Source: Ceratotherium simum simum | Taxonomy: Eukaryota > Chordata > Mammalia > Perissodactyla > Rhinocerotidae | Direction of reading: 5' to 3' | NCBI RefSeq assembly: GCF_000283155.1 | Contig: NW_004454163.1 | Coordinates: 1-64,000 of the forward strand | DNA: 64,000 bases | Shown here: positions 1 to 11,617 of the stretch, one piece after another | How the letters are laid out: every line of letters begins with the position of its first letter | Numbering within the stretch: the stretch's first letter is position 1 | The notes under the pieces: model-generated | The model's database searches: none | Told to the model about the DNA's origin: nothing | Seen by the model: only the letters and a program-made list of their open reading frames with translations | Made by a program: the position numbers and the translations under genes

Positions 1-2065
1 TATATAAAAATGCTTGCCATTACTTTTGTTGTTATTTAAGAATAATAAAGAAAAACATATAAGCTATCCCTTCTCATGGGTCAGTTTTGGATAAAGTCAG
101 GTCATCTATAGCCCCATCACTAAATATAAAATTTACTAATACCTTAGGTTTTTGAAGTTCTTAGTAAATATTATATTTATTGTAATAAGCAATTAAAGAC
201 TAGTCCCTAAAATAGAGATTCTATGCCTTGTTAGTACAGAAGACAGTAGATCATAGGTCCAAGGTTTTAAAGAGTTCTTCTTGCTCTAAAATCCTCCACC
301 TTCACTAGAAAATTTTGGATTTCTAAACTGACGTTTTAAAAATATAGTTTTTCTCTTAGATTTCCCTGAGACTTAGATCTCCATAAGAGCATTCGGGAAA
401 TACTCAAACAGCTCCTTATGTCACTGTATCTGAAATTATCCATATATTGGAGTGTGAGCACCCTGAAAATCAAGCAGTGACATTAAAAATTCTGTGTGTT
501 ACTTTTCTACTCTTTTTTTGTTAGTTTTTGAAGGGACTTCTTTCTATGAGTAAATGTACTATATTTGCTTTAGTCAAGGTAGCATAAGAGAGACGATTAA
601 TTGAGAATGTGATAGACATTGTAAATATAAGCTCTGACCATACAAATTCATAAGCCAAATACGTTGTATTAATCTCTTGACCCTAGAGATAACTACTACA
701 CCTATAGCCAAAATGGTCTTTTACCACACTCATGACGTATATATGATTGCTGAAGTCTGTGATCTTCATTAGGAAATGTTAGAATACCCAAAGGAGGATT
801 CTAATTTGGGGAGAAAACAACTCAAAAATGCAAATTCAATGTGTGATCTTGCATTAATCAGCGAATAATTTTTAATGTGATAAGAACTTCTAAATTTTAC
901 AGAGCCTTTTAAATTCACGTATAATTACAACAGAAACACATCTATATGAACTTGCTAATTATTGATAGGATGTATCAAAATCATAGCCGTAAAATAATGT
1001 GTATGTATATGTTCTTTAGAAAAATTAGCAATTTGGTGTTCTTAAAGAGATAGAGTCAGTGCTAATCTCTACGACACTCAAACAAAAATTCAGTATTAGT
1101 TTTCAAATGATCACTTTATTATTTTTCTCTATCAAGAAAAATCTCTAAAAAAAAAAAAAGAAAAATCTCTAGGAATTATAGTATTATTTTTAACATACAC
1201 GGCGAATGCCACAACTTTTCTTTTGGATAGTCATAATTCTATTTCGTGATGCCCTTAACACAATCTTGGCAGTAGAAAAGTCTGCTGGGTGCACCTGCAG
1301 AGAGCAGATGGCTTTGAGCGACTCTGCCTGGGGTCAGGTCTCAGTGCCTCGCCTGCCATCACCCTTTCCCGGGAACGGAGCACCAGGTGTTTCACAAGCT
1401 CCGTTTGTATTCCATGCACACCTCATGCTCTTTTGCTTCCAAAATTATTTTGCTTGCACAAAATATTCCTTCCTCATTTTGTATTGATAATGTTTGTTTA
1501 TTCTTTTTCAGATTAACCAAGTGACCCTGAGAAAAGTTAGTGGGCAGGGATGACTGAAACGGTGTAATATTGGTCAATGGACAGCGCTGGCTGGAATAGG
1601 AATGGAGAAATTTCCAGCAGTTCACCCCATAACTGAGGGGGAATGGAAGAAGTTTTAAAGGGGAAAATATATTTTAAAAAGTTTATTGTTTTCTATTATT
1701 CTTCTCAGTGCTTATCCTACAAGCTGAGTTCATACCAATTAATAATATTACCAGCAGATAAATTAAAAAAGGATATAAATATATTCATCCCACAAGGGGA
1801 GGTATAGACTGTAGGCAAACTTTTGAAAAATAGTAACCTCATCTTATCAAAGATATGAAAATTAACATAATGTATCACTATCTATTAAATTATTAAACCT
1901 TGAAAATAATTATACCCAAATCTGTTACGTACTCATGCACTGCTAGTAGCAGTTTAAATTAACAGAACTATGTTTTGAGAGAAGAGAATACACCTCGAAA
2001 ATTTTAATTATGTTTCCACCATTCTGCTAATGTTTCCAAGTTGTTGGAATGTATCATTAAAAAAA
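1..2065. other. AT-rich unassigned sequence
   Basis: No gene or repeat recognised. Open frames near 1206-1625 on both strands are under 95 codons, overlap each other and show no family motif. A short A-run joins two copies of AAAAATCTCTA near 1138-1170. Confidence 0.6.
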
Positions 2066-2069
2066 ATTA

Positions 2070-2460
2070 CAAAACAAAGGATAATACCAACATGCATCAA
2101 GATATTCAGTGCAATTTATTATGTTAACTTTAAATGGGAAAAATAAAAATCTATATGTCCAGTAAGAGAATAGTTAAATCCATTGCAGACCACCAACTTG
2201 ATAGAATATAATGCTGTTAAAATAATTCATTAACAATATAGCAATTTGGAAATATAATTTATTTTCTATATATAACAATATATATAGTTACATAACAAAT
2301 TATCTCTTTATTATGATTACATCAGTGCAAAATTATTAAATAAAACATGGGTAAACAAAAGGAGTTTGGGTATTAGAGAAATGTGATTATGGGTGTTTTT
2401 CTTTTTCCATTACTTTTATGATAATACTATTTAGTGTTTTAAAAAGTTCATGATACTAAT
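2070..2460 (+). repeat. Probable old L1M fragment, 3' part of ORF2
   Basis: The order of phrases matches the end of L1M ORF2 and its 3' region: a 'sample in place of name' stretch near 2155 (TCCAGTAAGAGAATAGTTAAAT) is the decayed form of the L1 text that precedes the 'tacaatggaatactatgc' motif, and AATATAATGCTGTTAAAATAA follows near 2207. It is heavily decayed with no open frame. The assignment rests on word order only. Confidence 0.45.
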
Positions 2461-3079
2461 ATCCTCTCACAAAGCCATAATCTAACCTTCAACAACTCAA
2501 TTCAGTCAAAACTTTCCTGATTGTCACCAAAATTCAATAGTGTAACCAAAACAGCAATATAGTGAGGAATTCTGTTCTTTAAGGAAAGCTGCCTTTCTCC
2601 TAGTACCCATGATTTCAGTAATAATTTCATGTTGGAATGCTATCCTTGGTAGTTAAACTGAAATAAAATAACTCAGGCAATATGCACGATTTAAAACTCA
2701 ATTTGGCTTCGCTTCTTGGGAAGATTTGCTATGGCCTTTCTTATTGATTCTGGCAACTTGCCAGATTTCAAAGTATCATTAAAAACTACCAAAAAAAAAA
2801 AAAAGCTATGCACATCAGGCATAACTTTGTCAAAATTAAGCTGAAAGCCCACCTGGCTCCACTGTCTTATTGAATTTGTCACATTTTATAGGTAGTTGAG
2901 TTTCTTTCTTAATAATCAATCTCTCCAAAGGATGACAAGAATTATTTCTTCATATAAGTAAACTGCTACAGTTGATTACCTCAACATGACTTTCTCTCTC
3001 CCAGAATTTCACTGCTTATATAAATTTCTAAATTTTTATTTTGAAGATCTAGTTTTTAAATCCCCAGTGGCCCAGACAG
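2461..3079. other. Unassigned sequence
   Basis: Nothing recognised. A minus-strand frame at 2691-2882 is 63 codons, crosses an A-run and resembles no family. Confidence 0.55.
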
Positions 3080-3815
3080 GATTCATTTTATCTTTACCAT
3101 CACCCAATTCCAGCCACAATCACATCTCACCCTGAGTCTCAAACAGCCTCCTAATTGATCACCTCACATAAACTACTTTCTGCTTCAATCTGTCCTCATT
3201 TTGGAGCCAGGGTAATATCTTCAAAACACAATGTGGATCATATCACCATCATCACAACCTCTATCCTCTACCCTTCCCCATACCTTGCCTCTTAAAACAC
3301 CTCCATGGCCTCCTGTTAATATGGCCTCTCAGTCCTTGCCTGATCTCACCCCCACTTATCCCTTATACCATCCTTGCACTGTTCTCCATGCTTCGTTCAC
3401 ACTGGCCTTCTTTCATTTTCCCTAGCGATCATGATGTGCCCCTCCCTATGCCTGCCAACCCACCCAATATCTCAGCTTTTGCTCCTGCTACTCATACTTT
3501 GCCTGAATGTTCAGTCTCCCACTATCCCTCACTGAGTGACCTCTACTCACCATGCAGATCTCAGTTCAAAGAAGCCTTTCCTGATCCTCCAGCACAGGTC
3601 AGATCCACCATTGTATTCACTATCAGCACCTCAACATTTTCATCACGCTTATAACTAGTTTATGTATTTGCATACTTATTTGGTTTAAGTCTTACTCTCT
3701 ACTATCTTTTAAGCTCGAGCAGAGACCACATTAGATTTTCTCATCATTATATCCTCAGCAATCCGCAGAGTTCTGCTCATAAAGTGGACACTTAATAAAT
3801 GAATGAATGAAAGCA
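3080..3815 (+). repeat. LINE L2, 3' portion
   Basis: Long sense match in word order to the L2 3' end. It runs from the '...AGCCTCCTAATTGATC' stretch near 3144, through 'ACACTGGCCTTCTTTC' at about 3399 and 'CAGATCTCAGTTCAAAGAAG' near 3556, to the end signature CTTAATAAATGAATGAATGA at about 3791-3810. L2 is an ancient CR1-like LINE that moved before the placental radiation. Open frames at 3231-3425 and 3388-3654 are chance readings across it. Confidence 0.85.
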
Positions 3816-4464
3816 AAGAATAGATTATATTTTTCTCTGTTTTTTTACCTTTCTGGAGTTTTTTTTCCCCTGAAATTCAAAGTGATGTTTTTGTTACCTA
3901 ACAGATTTTAGGGATTGCCCCAACATTACTTTAAGTGGTGGATATTGGCATTATTTGCCAACATGAAGTGCTTGATGTATGGTAGGCTCTCACGAAAACT
4001 TTGGTGAGCAACATAAATGTCTCTATATATCTGGCTAGCAAGCCAAATGTGGCAGGGGTAAAATGTAAACATCTCGATTTTACTATATTTCAACTAAATG
4101 AGGGAAGCAGTCTAAAAAACAGAAATTAATAGCCTCTTTGCTTCTTATCTTCCAAGCACTCTTTGGACACTGTGTTTGTCCCAGACACTGCATGACTAGG
4201 ACACATGGGTACAATAAACACCATCTCTGCTCTCCAGGATCTCCCTGTCTCACACAGCTCTACGGTATCCCTACAGCACTGGAGAGATCTTCCAAAACTT
4301 GTAGTCTTACAATCCAAAATTTCAAACATGAAGCTCTTCTTCTGCTTATGTATTCCAACCTAAATGTGTTCAGGTTTTACAAACAGACTGATAAGCTTTG
4401 TTTCCATGATGGAAAGAGTTTTGAAACTATCTGTAAGTGCTCAATAAATGTCTGTTGGACTGGA
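3816..4464. other. Unassigned sequence
   Basis: No repeat recognised with confidence. Overlapping opposite-strand frames at 4126-4329 and 4138-4542 are not convincing; the plus one runs out into the downstream TATC microsatellite. A short AGTGCTCAATAAATGTCTGTT at about 4436-4456 resembles a MIR or L2 tail. Confidence 0.5.
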
Positions 4465-4523
4465 TTATCTATCATCTATTTATCTGCTATCTATCTATCT
4501 ATTTATCTATCTATCATCTATCT
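4465..4523 (+). repeat. (TATC)n microsatellite
   Basis: Imperfect tetranucleotide array of TATC units with ATTTA and ATCATC interruptions. It is likely length-variable between individuals, though the interruptions reduce slippage. Confidence 0.9.
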
Positions 4524-4892
4524 GTGTTTTATAGCAACTTGAAAGCAAAATTTTACTATCACCTTTTTTTCACCTGCCTCAGCTCACCTGAAGATCCTTC
4601 AAAAAGGATAGTAACATGTGACTCTAAGGGAGGACAGATATCTCTCAACTCTGCTTGGTTCCACTTACGGTTATGAGAAACATGTAGCACAGATCAGAGC
4701 ATCTTAGTTGAAGATCCCCACTCCTGAGTCACTACATAGCCTTCAGAAAACACAAGATACCTTGAAATACCAGGACAAAGGTTGGCAATTTCAGATTAGA
4801 AGCAAATAGTAGCAGAAGTACAAGCCAATAAATCAGGCATGAACTAGATCAAGGATCTAAAAGTCTAAGAATGAGCAACTCTACTGAGAGAT

Positions 4893-4990
4893 GTTTCTTC
4901 AGCTGTAAAATGGGATAATAATAATTGTGTTGTCTTCAAGGGTTTTCATTAATAGCTGAAAAGTGCTTTAATCTGATATTAAAAAGGTGT
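4893..4990 (+). repeat. MIR SINE fragment
   Basis: The stretch 'CTGTAAAATGGGATAATAAT' followed by a decayed 'agggttgt...' and 'AAAAGTGCTTTAAT' matches the MIR core and 3' half in sense order. Confidence 0.65.
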
Positions 4991-5015
4991 TGTGGAAGAA
5001 AAAGACGTATGATGT

Positions 5016-5062
5016 GGGGGGGGGGGGTTGTGAGGGTGTGTGGTGGGTGTGGGTGAGTGTTG
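5016..5062 (+). repeat. G-rich tract, possible G-quadruplex
   Basis: A run of 12 G at 5016-5027 is followed by three more G-triplets (GAGGG, GGTGGG, GTGGG) within about 40 bases. This satisfies the usual four-run quadruplex pattern on the plus strand. It is a low-complexity T/G stretch with no nearby gene to regulate. Confidence 0.7.
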
Positions 5063-5479
5063 GTTATTCTCAACAAGCATCCAGTCACAACTTTTCAAGA
5101 AAGTCAGAATTCAAAAGATTTTATTTTCAAAGCTTATTTTAAAAGTGATAAGAGGTTTGCATGATTATGTTTTTAATATAACATTCCTGGAGCTATTTAT
5201 CAAGGCACAGAATTGGAGAAACATCATAACAGCTGGTACTGGCTAGGAATTACTGTACTTAATTAAAACTTAGATGTAGATACTGGCAGCTTTGGTTTCA
5301 CAAGATACCTGTTCTACCCACTGAGGGGAGTTTAAATTTCACTTAGTATAATCACTACATCAATACATAGAAGTGTGTTGTAAGCAGATATTCTGCAGGG
5401 AGATAGAAGACCATCTACAGCTGACTAGGAAAAGAGACAAAGAACTGTAATTATTTTTATTTAGATTATTTAAGTTGTG
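5063..5479. other. Unassigned sequence
   Basis: Nothing recognised. A frame at 5040-5246 begins inside the G-rich tract and has no family resemblance. Confidence 0.5.
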
Positions 5480-6095
5480 TTGGTTTTGACTGACTGTCAA
5501 TAGTAAGTGCTCATTTTCATATTTGAAGAATTAAGAAAAGTACAGGAAATAAATAAGATTGACCCCTAGAGCTACAACAGTGCTACAAACCACTGTTGAA
5601 ATGCTATTGCATTTCCTTCCAATTTTATGCATGCACATATATGTTTAAATTCCTCTTGCAAAATTGTGATTATTATGTGATTATATTATATATTCAGTTT
5701 GTAGGTAAGGGTTAAATTTAGGATTAAGTTTATGGGTAGATTCAAAGTCAAAGTCATTGCTATAAAACCTTTATCTTATTGTAATAAATATTCTTATAAA
5801 ACATGTTTTTAATAGCCATATAATATTTAATTATATAGTTATGTTATTATGTTCTAAATCATTCTGCCATTATAAATGTTTAGATGGTTTTCATGTTTGT
5901 TAATTTGTTTTTCTTGTATACATTACTACATGTCTCTAATTATTAAGACAAATGTCTAAAAATAGACTTTTTGTGTCAAAATGTTTAAATACTATGAAGG
6001 TTTTTTTATGTGTATTACAAAATTTTTTAAAGGATATTAGATAACTGTCAAAAATAAATCAAAGTATCCATTTCTTCACAAACAATATAATTGGA
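5480..6095 (-). repeat. L1M fragment (antisense)
   Basis: The plus strand reads in the order typical of antisense L1M 3' sequence: 'ACCACTGTTGAAATGCTATT' near 5590, 'CATTTCCTTCCAATTTTATG' near 5610, 'AATAGCCATATAATATTTAA' near 5812, then 'ATGGTTTTCATG' and 'TGTGTCAAAATG'. It is old and broken. Confidence 0.65.
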
Positions 6096-6369
6096 TTCTA
6101 AAAATTTTCTCTCTCTGCCAAATTAATGAAAAAATATAAAATTTTATTATTGTATTGTGTATTTCTACTACATAATGAGGTTGTACAATTCTGTACATAT
6201 GCTTGATTTTTGTGAATTATCTCCTCATATATGATTGCTTGTTTTTTAATAAAGATGTTGGTGTTTTTCTTATTGATCTATAAACACACGAGATATTAAA
6301 TATATTAATAAGTGATAACTTTTTAAATATTTCCTCAGCTGTTATTTCTATTTTAATTTTGTTCTGAGT
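6096..6369. other. AT-rich unassigned sequence
   Basis: Very AT-rich, no recognisable family. It may be further decayed L1M continuing from the left. Confidence 0.4.
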
Positions 6370-7930
6370 GCCTTTTGACATTCATTCATGAAATAGTTAC
6401 TGAAAGCTTGCCATAGGCTGCATACTGTTCCGAGCCCTGTGACATACAAATGAACAAGATAGTCAAAAATCTGGCCTTTGTCAAGCTTGAAGAAAATAGT
6501 CAAAGATTCTGGCCTTCATGAAAGTTGTATTATAGTTGAGGAAGAAAGACAACAAACAGATAAAAAATTAATTGATATTATGTTAGAAGGTGATGATGTT
6601 ATGATAAAAGTGATACAGAGGAGATAAAAGATGCTAGTGATGGGGGTTACAATTTTCAGTAGGGTGGTCAGCCAGAATGACATTTGAGCAAAAACTCCAA
6701 GGAAGTGTGGGACTAGCCAGGCAGAAGTAGTAGCAAGTGCGAAGTCAACAGGTGAGTTACGCCAGTTTTGTCTAAAGAACAGCAAAAAAAAAAAAATATT
6801 AGTGTGGCTCGAATCAATTGAGATTGGGATGCAATCAGATAGGTTATGGGGACCCAGATCATGAAGAGCCTAGTGCACCATTGTTAGACTTTGGCATTCC
6901 CTTTCAATGAGAAATGGATCATTGGAGAAGTTGACATATGTAAGTGCCATGATTTGACTTATAGGCTCATTGTGGGTGTCGTCCTGGGAATAGGTGGAAG
7001 TAGTTACTTTGGTTAGGAGGCTATTTAAATAATCCAAACAAGAGATAGAACAGGGTGATAGTAATACAGAATGGTCAGACTCTAGATATACACTGAGAAA
7101 CAGTTGACAGGATTTACTCAAGGCAAGGTTTTGGAAGGCCAAAATGAGTCAATGTTGACTCTGAGATTTTTGACCTGAGCAACTAGAAAGATGGAATGAA
7201 TGGTCATGAAGAGGAGCAGTAGTCAATTTGGAAAAAAGTGACTTTAAGAGAGAAGTCAGAGTTAGAGATACTCATTTGGGAGTCATCAGCATATAAGCAT
7301 ATAATATTTGAAGGCATGAGATGAGATGAGATCACTAAGAGAGTGATGGTGGATATAAAAGAAAAGAGAACAAAGTCTGACTCTGGGGAACGCGAATCAG
7401 CAGAAGAGTTCGAGAAGTGGCCATTTGGGAGGAAGAAAGCTAGAAGACTCCACAAATATAGGGAAAGAGAAAGTTCAAAGAGAAGAGAACAATCGACAGT
7501 GTCAAATGCTGGTGATAGATTGGGAAAGATGGAGACTGAGATTTCAGATGTGCCATGAATATAACAACATGGAAGTCGTAGATCACCTTGACAAGAAGAG
7601 TTTGGGTGAGAGCCTCTTAGAATGGGTTGGAGAGAAAAATAGGAGGAAAGGAATTGGAGACATCATGTAAAGATAATACTTGAGTTGAGTTTTACCACAA
7701 AGGGGAACAGTGGTAGCCAGAGGGGAAGCTAAATGAGAGAGAGATTTATTTTAGATATGAGTAACATGGCTTGTTTGTATGTTAAAGAAAAAGATCTAGA
7801 GAGAGGGAAGAGATTCAAAATACAGATGATTTAATGGAGTAATTTATTGAGTTGGAAAGAGACCCTGGGATCTACTAGAGAAATGGGAGATTTGACTTCA
7901 GGTAAGAATATGGATGGTTTATTCATAGCT
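6370..7930 (-). repeat. LINE L2 with reverse-transcriptase remnant (antisense)
   Basis: The plus strand reads as antisense L2. It begins with the L2 3' end (CATTCATTCATGAAATAG near 6378) and runs through 'GGGTGGTCAGCCAGAATGAC' near 6662 and 'TCATCAGCATATAAGCATAT' near 7284. On the minus strand the frame at 7204-7455 carries the motif LYADDSQMSIS, which is the L2/CR1 reverse-transcriptase active-site box. The surrounding frame is broken elsewhere. This is a long copy for L2 (about 1.5 kb), covering the end of the RT domain and the 3' UTR. Other open frames here are antisense by-products. Confidence 0.85.
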
Positions 7931-8084
7931 GACATGAGGGGAGAAAGAAGATATGGATATAGATGCTGGTAGATGAGTAGATATAGTGGTGGAAACTTGG
8001 AAGTTTCCTTCTGATTGGCTTCTGTTTTCTTAGTAAAATAGAAGGCAACTTCATCAGCTGAGAGTAACACATGCTTTCTGTTTG

Positions 8085-8311
8085 TTTGAAGAATATTTGC
8101 CCTGAGCTAACATCCACTGCCAATCTTTCTCTTTTTGCTTGAGGAAGATTTGCCCTGAGCTAACATCTGTGCCAATCTTCCTCAATTTTGTATGTGGGTC
8201 ACCACCACAGCATGACCACCGATGAATGGTGTTGGTCCATGGCTGGGAACTGAACCCAGGCCACTGAAGTGGAGCGTGCAAACTTAACCACGAAGCCAAG
8301 GGGCTGGTCCC
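8085..8311 (-). mobile_element. ERE SINE (antisense)
   Basis: The plus strand has two copies of the tail module, TTTGCCCTGAGCTAACATC at about 8096 and 8149. A degenerate A/B-box head follows and ends in GGGGCTGGTCC near 8300. It is a tRNA-derived perissodactyl SINE. The many differences from the copy at 55,234 suggest an older subfamily. I could not find a convincing target duplication. The 117-codon minus frame at 8054-8407 is only a reading of this SINE. Confidence 0.85.
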
Positions 8312-8599
8312 TGTCAAACCTTTTTTTGATGATTTCTTCCATTGATTTTCAGTGTAGGAGTTCTCTCCCATATTGAGGTCAGTTAAAAAGCCCCATATTT
8401 TCTTCAAGGTTTTTAATGTATCAGTTTTATGTTTTAATTATTTCTTTTTAATTTTTAAAGGAAAAATAAACAAGACTATCTAAGTAAGACACCAAACCCA
8501 GAATCTATGAATTAATAATTGCTAAATTTTACTATTTAAATATTTATGCATGGCTTAAACTTACTATAAACAAGGTTAAAAGACCAATCTAAAACTACT
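8312..8599. other. Unassigned sequence
   Basis: AT-rich; nothing recognised. Confidence 0.5.
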
Positions 8600-9000
8600 A
8601 CTGGGTTGGCTGGGCTGCACTTGTGACTTGTAAAATGTGACAGTGTGCCAGTTTTAATTCTAGGCCTCAAGAGTCCTTGAATGCTTCCGTGCTTGTCTCT
8701 TGGAACTCTGCAGTCACCGTGTGAACAACACTGTGTTGGCCTCCTGGAGGATGAGAAACCACATGGAGAAGAGCTCAGTTGTCCTAACTGGGGCTTGAGA
8801 CATGTGAGAGAGCATGCCTTCCTACACAGCCACATTTGCCTGCAGCCATGTGAGTGAGCCCAGCAAAGACCAGAGAAACCTCCCAGTTGATCCCAGTCTA
8901 AGTCATTAATCTGCAGTCTCATGAGCTAAACAAATGGTTGTTGCTGTTTAAGCCACTGAAGTTTGGTAGGCTTGTTATGCAAACAGCTAATTCATACACT
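8600..9000 (+). repeat. MLT1-type LTR (ERVL-MaLR)
   Basis: Sense MLT1 word order: 'CCACATGGAGAAGAGCTCAG' near 8759, 'GCCTGCAGCCATGTGAGTGA' near 8838, and the LTR-end signature 'GTTTAAGCCACTGAAGTTTG' near 8947, ending near TAATTCATACA. The 5' part is decayed so the start is approximate. A 128-codon minus frame at 8536-8922 is a chance reading of it. Confidence 0.7.
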
Positions 9001-9369
9001 TGCTATGAGTAGTATTTCTAAAGTTTGATGAGAGGACAGAAGAGGCTTACATACAATCCTCTCCTGTCCCCAGAAAGAGTTAATTCTGTAATAATAAATA
9101 AGCAATTAGTCAACTTAAAGCTGATGTTAATTATAAGTGCAAATTTGAGCTTAAGACACCCTTTCCCAAATTGTCCTCTTCCAAGCACTAGTCCTACGTG
9201 ATGCTTATGAAAAGAGGGATCTCCGTAGTGAAATAGTTTTAAGAAAGGGTGCAAACTACATTCTACTATTGGAGCTTCACAATGTACATTAGCACATAAA
9301 GTCTCTAAGAAGTTGTTAGTTCATCACCTGAAACCTAATAAGTACTCAACAAATGCTCAAGAACTCATC
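9001..9369. other. Unassigned sequence
   Basis: Nothing recognised, apart from a MIR/L2-like tail AGTACTCAACAAATGCTCAA near 9341. Confidence 0.5.
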
Positions 9370-9370
9370 T

Positions 9371-9440
9371 TTATCATCATCATCGTCATCATCATCTTCA
9401 TCCTCCCCCTTCTTCTCCTCTTCCTCCTCCTCCTCGTCCT
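9371..9440 (+). repeat. (TCA)n/(TCC)n low-complexity tract
   Basis: Pyrimidine-rich trinucleotide array that shifts from ATC/TCA units to TCC/TCT units. It encodes the poly-serine reading of the frame at 9353-9541, which is not a gene. Confidence 0.9.
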
Positions 9441-10520
9441 TATTATTTGTTGGCTACAAACTAAATCTGTCAGTTCAGAGGCTTGAAACTTTACAGTTAG
9501 TTGATTTATCTCTCAGATTCTTCCAGTCAGTTGACTTTTAATCTTAGTATAGACCAAAAAAAATGTTTTTAAATGATTTTATAAAGTTACTAAACTTTTG
9601 GTTTTGTAATTTTGGGAGTTCAAAGAAAAAAAATGAACCTTTAGTGGTATGGTGCAAGTTAGTTATACAACACAAATTTCTCAAAAATGCGTTCTAAGTA
9701 GATGCGATTTCTATTAATAGCCTACGGAACTAGAGTTTTGTGAAACACTTTGGGATTCACTACTCTGAGGTGATGATGGCTAAATGGAAAATGTCACAGG
9801 TGAAATATTTCCTGCTCTTTTAAAGACTGCACAAGTAAAAGGAAGATAAAAGTTAATTATCTTACTTCCCACCAAAGAAATAAAGAACCATGAAACAAAG
9901 TTCTCAAGTAACTCTGGAAAGTCCCCTTGAAAATCCAGTTGTAGTGAATGCTAGTGGTCATTCATTGTAATAATGAATCCTCACAGGGCAAAGAAAGGGA
10001 GAACACTTTCTCCGAGTTCAATTTAATCTATAAAAGCAATGACCTTTCTTGAAACAAATGATCACAAAACAGCTTTCATCTCATGTCTTCTCATTAAGCA
10101 CCTCTCATTCATTCAATTCTTCCTTTTTGGCATCTGATTTTCATTGATTATTCAGTGTATATGTTTTTTCAGCCTTTTTACTTGATAATCAATTGTTATA
10201 ACTCCATTAATTTTTTTTCTTATAGCTATTTTCTTATTTGGTCTAAGTGCTAAAACACTTGGTAGTTTTTACTGAAATGAGAAGAGTAAATCAGTTTTTA
10301 CTGGTCAACAGAAATAAGAAGTGTCCTATATTTTATTGCTTACATGTTTCTCCCACCTAAGTTGCAAGAGCTCAGAATGCAGCCAACTCAACATATCTGG
10401 ATAATAGCAATTCAACCTGTTCAGATATAATCTCCAACCAGTGCTAGTCATAGGGATTGTGGAATGAATTTATTTCACATGTTACCCTAAATTCTTATTC
10501 TAACAAATATATTTCTATTG
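9441..10520. other. Unassigned sequence
   Basis: About 1.1 kb without a recognised repeat or gene. Confidence 0.5.
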
Positions 10521-10525
10521 GCTTC

Positions 10526-10893
10526 TGTATTAGTTTGCTAGGGCTGCCATAACAAAGTACCACAGACCGGGTGGCTTAAACAACAGAAATTTATTTTCTC
10601 ACAATTCTGGAGGCTGGAGGTCTAAGATCAAGCTGTCGGCAAGATTAGTTCCTCTGAGGCCTGGCTCCTTGGCTTGTAGATGATAATCTTTTCCCATGTC
10701 TTCCCGTGGTATTCGCTCACACTTGTCTGTATCTTAATCTCCCCTTCTTATAAGGACACCAGTCATATTGCATTAGAACCTACCTTAATTATCTCTTTAA
10801 AGGTCCCATCTCCAAATACAATCACATTCTGAGGTACTGGGCTTTAAGACTTCAACATACGGATTTTGAGGAGACACAACTCAGTACATAACA
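10526..10893 (-). repeat. MLT1 solo LTR (antisense) with 5-bp target duplication
   Basis: The plus strand begins TGTATTAGTTTGCTAGGGCT and continues through ACAACAGAAATTTATTTTCT and CTTATAAGGACACCAGTCAT to a TACATAACA end, which is MLT1 in reverse. GCTTC flanks it at 10521-10525 and 10894-10898, the 5-bp duplication expected of an ERVL-MaLR integration. It is a complete solo LTR. Confidence 0.9.
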
Positions 10894-10904
10894 GCTTCCT
10901 TCAT

Positions 10905-11035
10905 AGTCTTCCACCTTAGCCATATTATGTAAATGTTCTGTTCTCTGTCTTTAAAACAGGGATAATAAAGCATTTAAAACAATGCTGGGAGCACAATAAA
11001 GACTTAGTAAGTATTAGCTCATACTATCATAGACC
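10905..11035 (+). repeat. MIR fragment
   Basis: Decayed sense MIR 3' half: 'AAAACAGGGATAATAAAGCA' near 10955, then 'CAATGCTGGGAGCACAATAA', then 'TTAGTAAGTATTAGCT'. Confidence 0.6.
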
Positions 11036-11147
11036 ATGTATTATTATACTCTGGATCTGTGAAATGAGGAATATAACACAATTATCAAGGGTGGAGAATA
11101 AACTGGAGAAGATGAAGCAAAGACTGCTAAACGCAAAACTAGTCTAT

Positions 11148-11255
11148 AGCATAGCAGTTAAGACAACAGGTTCTGGAGTCAAACTAAAATACAGCCCTGT
11201 CACTTATAAGCCATATAACTTTTGTGCAAATTAATAAACAGAAAGCTGAGTAAAG
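11148..11255 (+). repeat. MIR, 5' half, interrupted by the provirus
   Basis: Sense MIR head: 'TAGCATAGCAGTTAAGACAA' near 11148, 'GGTTCTGGAGTCAAACT' near 11170 and 'CACTTATAAGCCATATAACT' near 11201. The MIR reading stops at the 5' LTR. The matching 3' half resumes at 25,657 beyond the 3' LTR, so the retrovirus integrated into this MIR. Confidence 0.75.
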
Positions 11256-11588
11256 TGGAGTTGGGAGGCCAAAATGGGGAGCTCTCACACGTATGTCGAC
11301 AGCAGAGCCCAACAGCAAGAAGAAAGATTTCATCTTCTTGACTGGCAAGAAGCTCAGCCAGTGAGCGACTGGCACAACCCAGCCAACGAAAAGCCACGAC
11401 ACCTGAACTCTTTGTTTACAATCGCCCTCCCAGCCTCCTCTTCCCCTCTATAAAAGAGTTTCTCCTTCTTTGCTGCTGGGGGACTTGCATGTGGCTTGCC
11501 ATGGTTGCAGATCCCAAATTGCAATTCTTTATTGATCCTGAATAAATCCATTTTTGCCAGAGAAATAACTGGCTGTCTATGTGTTTCA
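11256..11588 (+). repeat. ERV 5' LTR
   Basis: It aligns with 25,314-25,649 over its full length. It starts TGGAGTTGGGAGGCC (3' copy TGAAGTCCGGAGGCC). It contains the TATA element CTATAAAAGAGTTTCTC near 11449, a CTTTGTTTACAAT block upstream of it, and the poly(A) signal AATAAA at about 11541. It ends near GTGTTTCA. The last few bases are uncertain because the 3' copy has mutated there. Confidence 0.88.
11449..11458 (+). promoter_or_regulatory. LTR TATA box
   Basis: CTATAAAAGA is identical in both LTRs (second copy near 25,510). Its conservation in two otherwise diverged LTRs marks it as the core promoter of the old provirus. Any present activity is unknown. Confidence 0.75.
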
Positions 11589-11594
11589 GGTAAG
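11586..11594 (+). promoter_or_regulatory. Consensus-like splice donor at LTR/leader junction
   Basis: CAGGTAAGA is an excellent 5' splice-site match. Retroviruses use a leader donor to make subgenomic env RNA, but usually further downstream. The 3' LTR equivalent reads AAGGTCAACA and is not a donor. Role inferred only. Confidence 0.4.
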
Positions 11595-11598
11595 ATTT

Positions 11599-11617
11599 TG
11601 GTGGCCCATATGGGGAT
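11599..11617 (+). other. Probable primer-binding site
   Basis: TGGTGGCCCATATGGGGAT lies just after the 5' LTR, where the 18-nt tRNA-complementary site belongs, and begins with the expected TGG. I cannot match the rest to one tRNA with confidence. The 10-nt gap after GTTTCA is longer than usual, so the LTR may end slightly later than marked. Confidence 0.5.

Noticed and set aside
4465..4523. TATC array as a functional element
   Set aside because: Ordinary imperfect microsatellite.
8054..8922. Minus-strand frames of 117 and 128 codons
   Set aside because: They read across an ERE SINE and an MLT1 LTR respectively.
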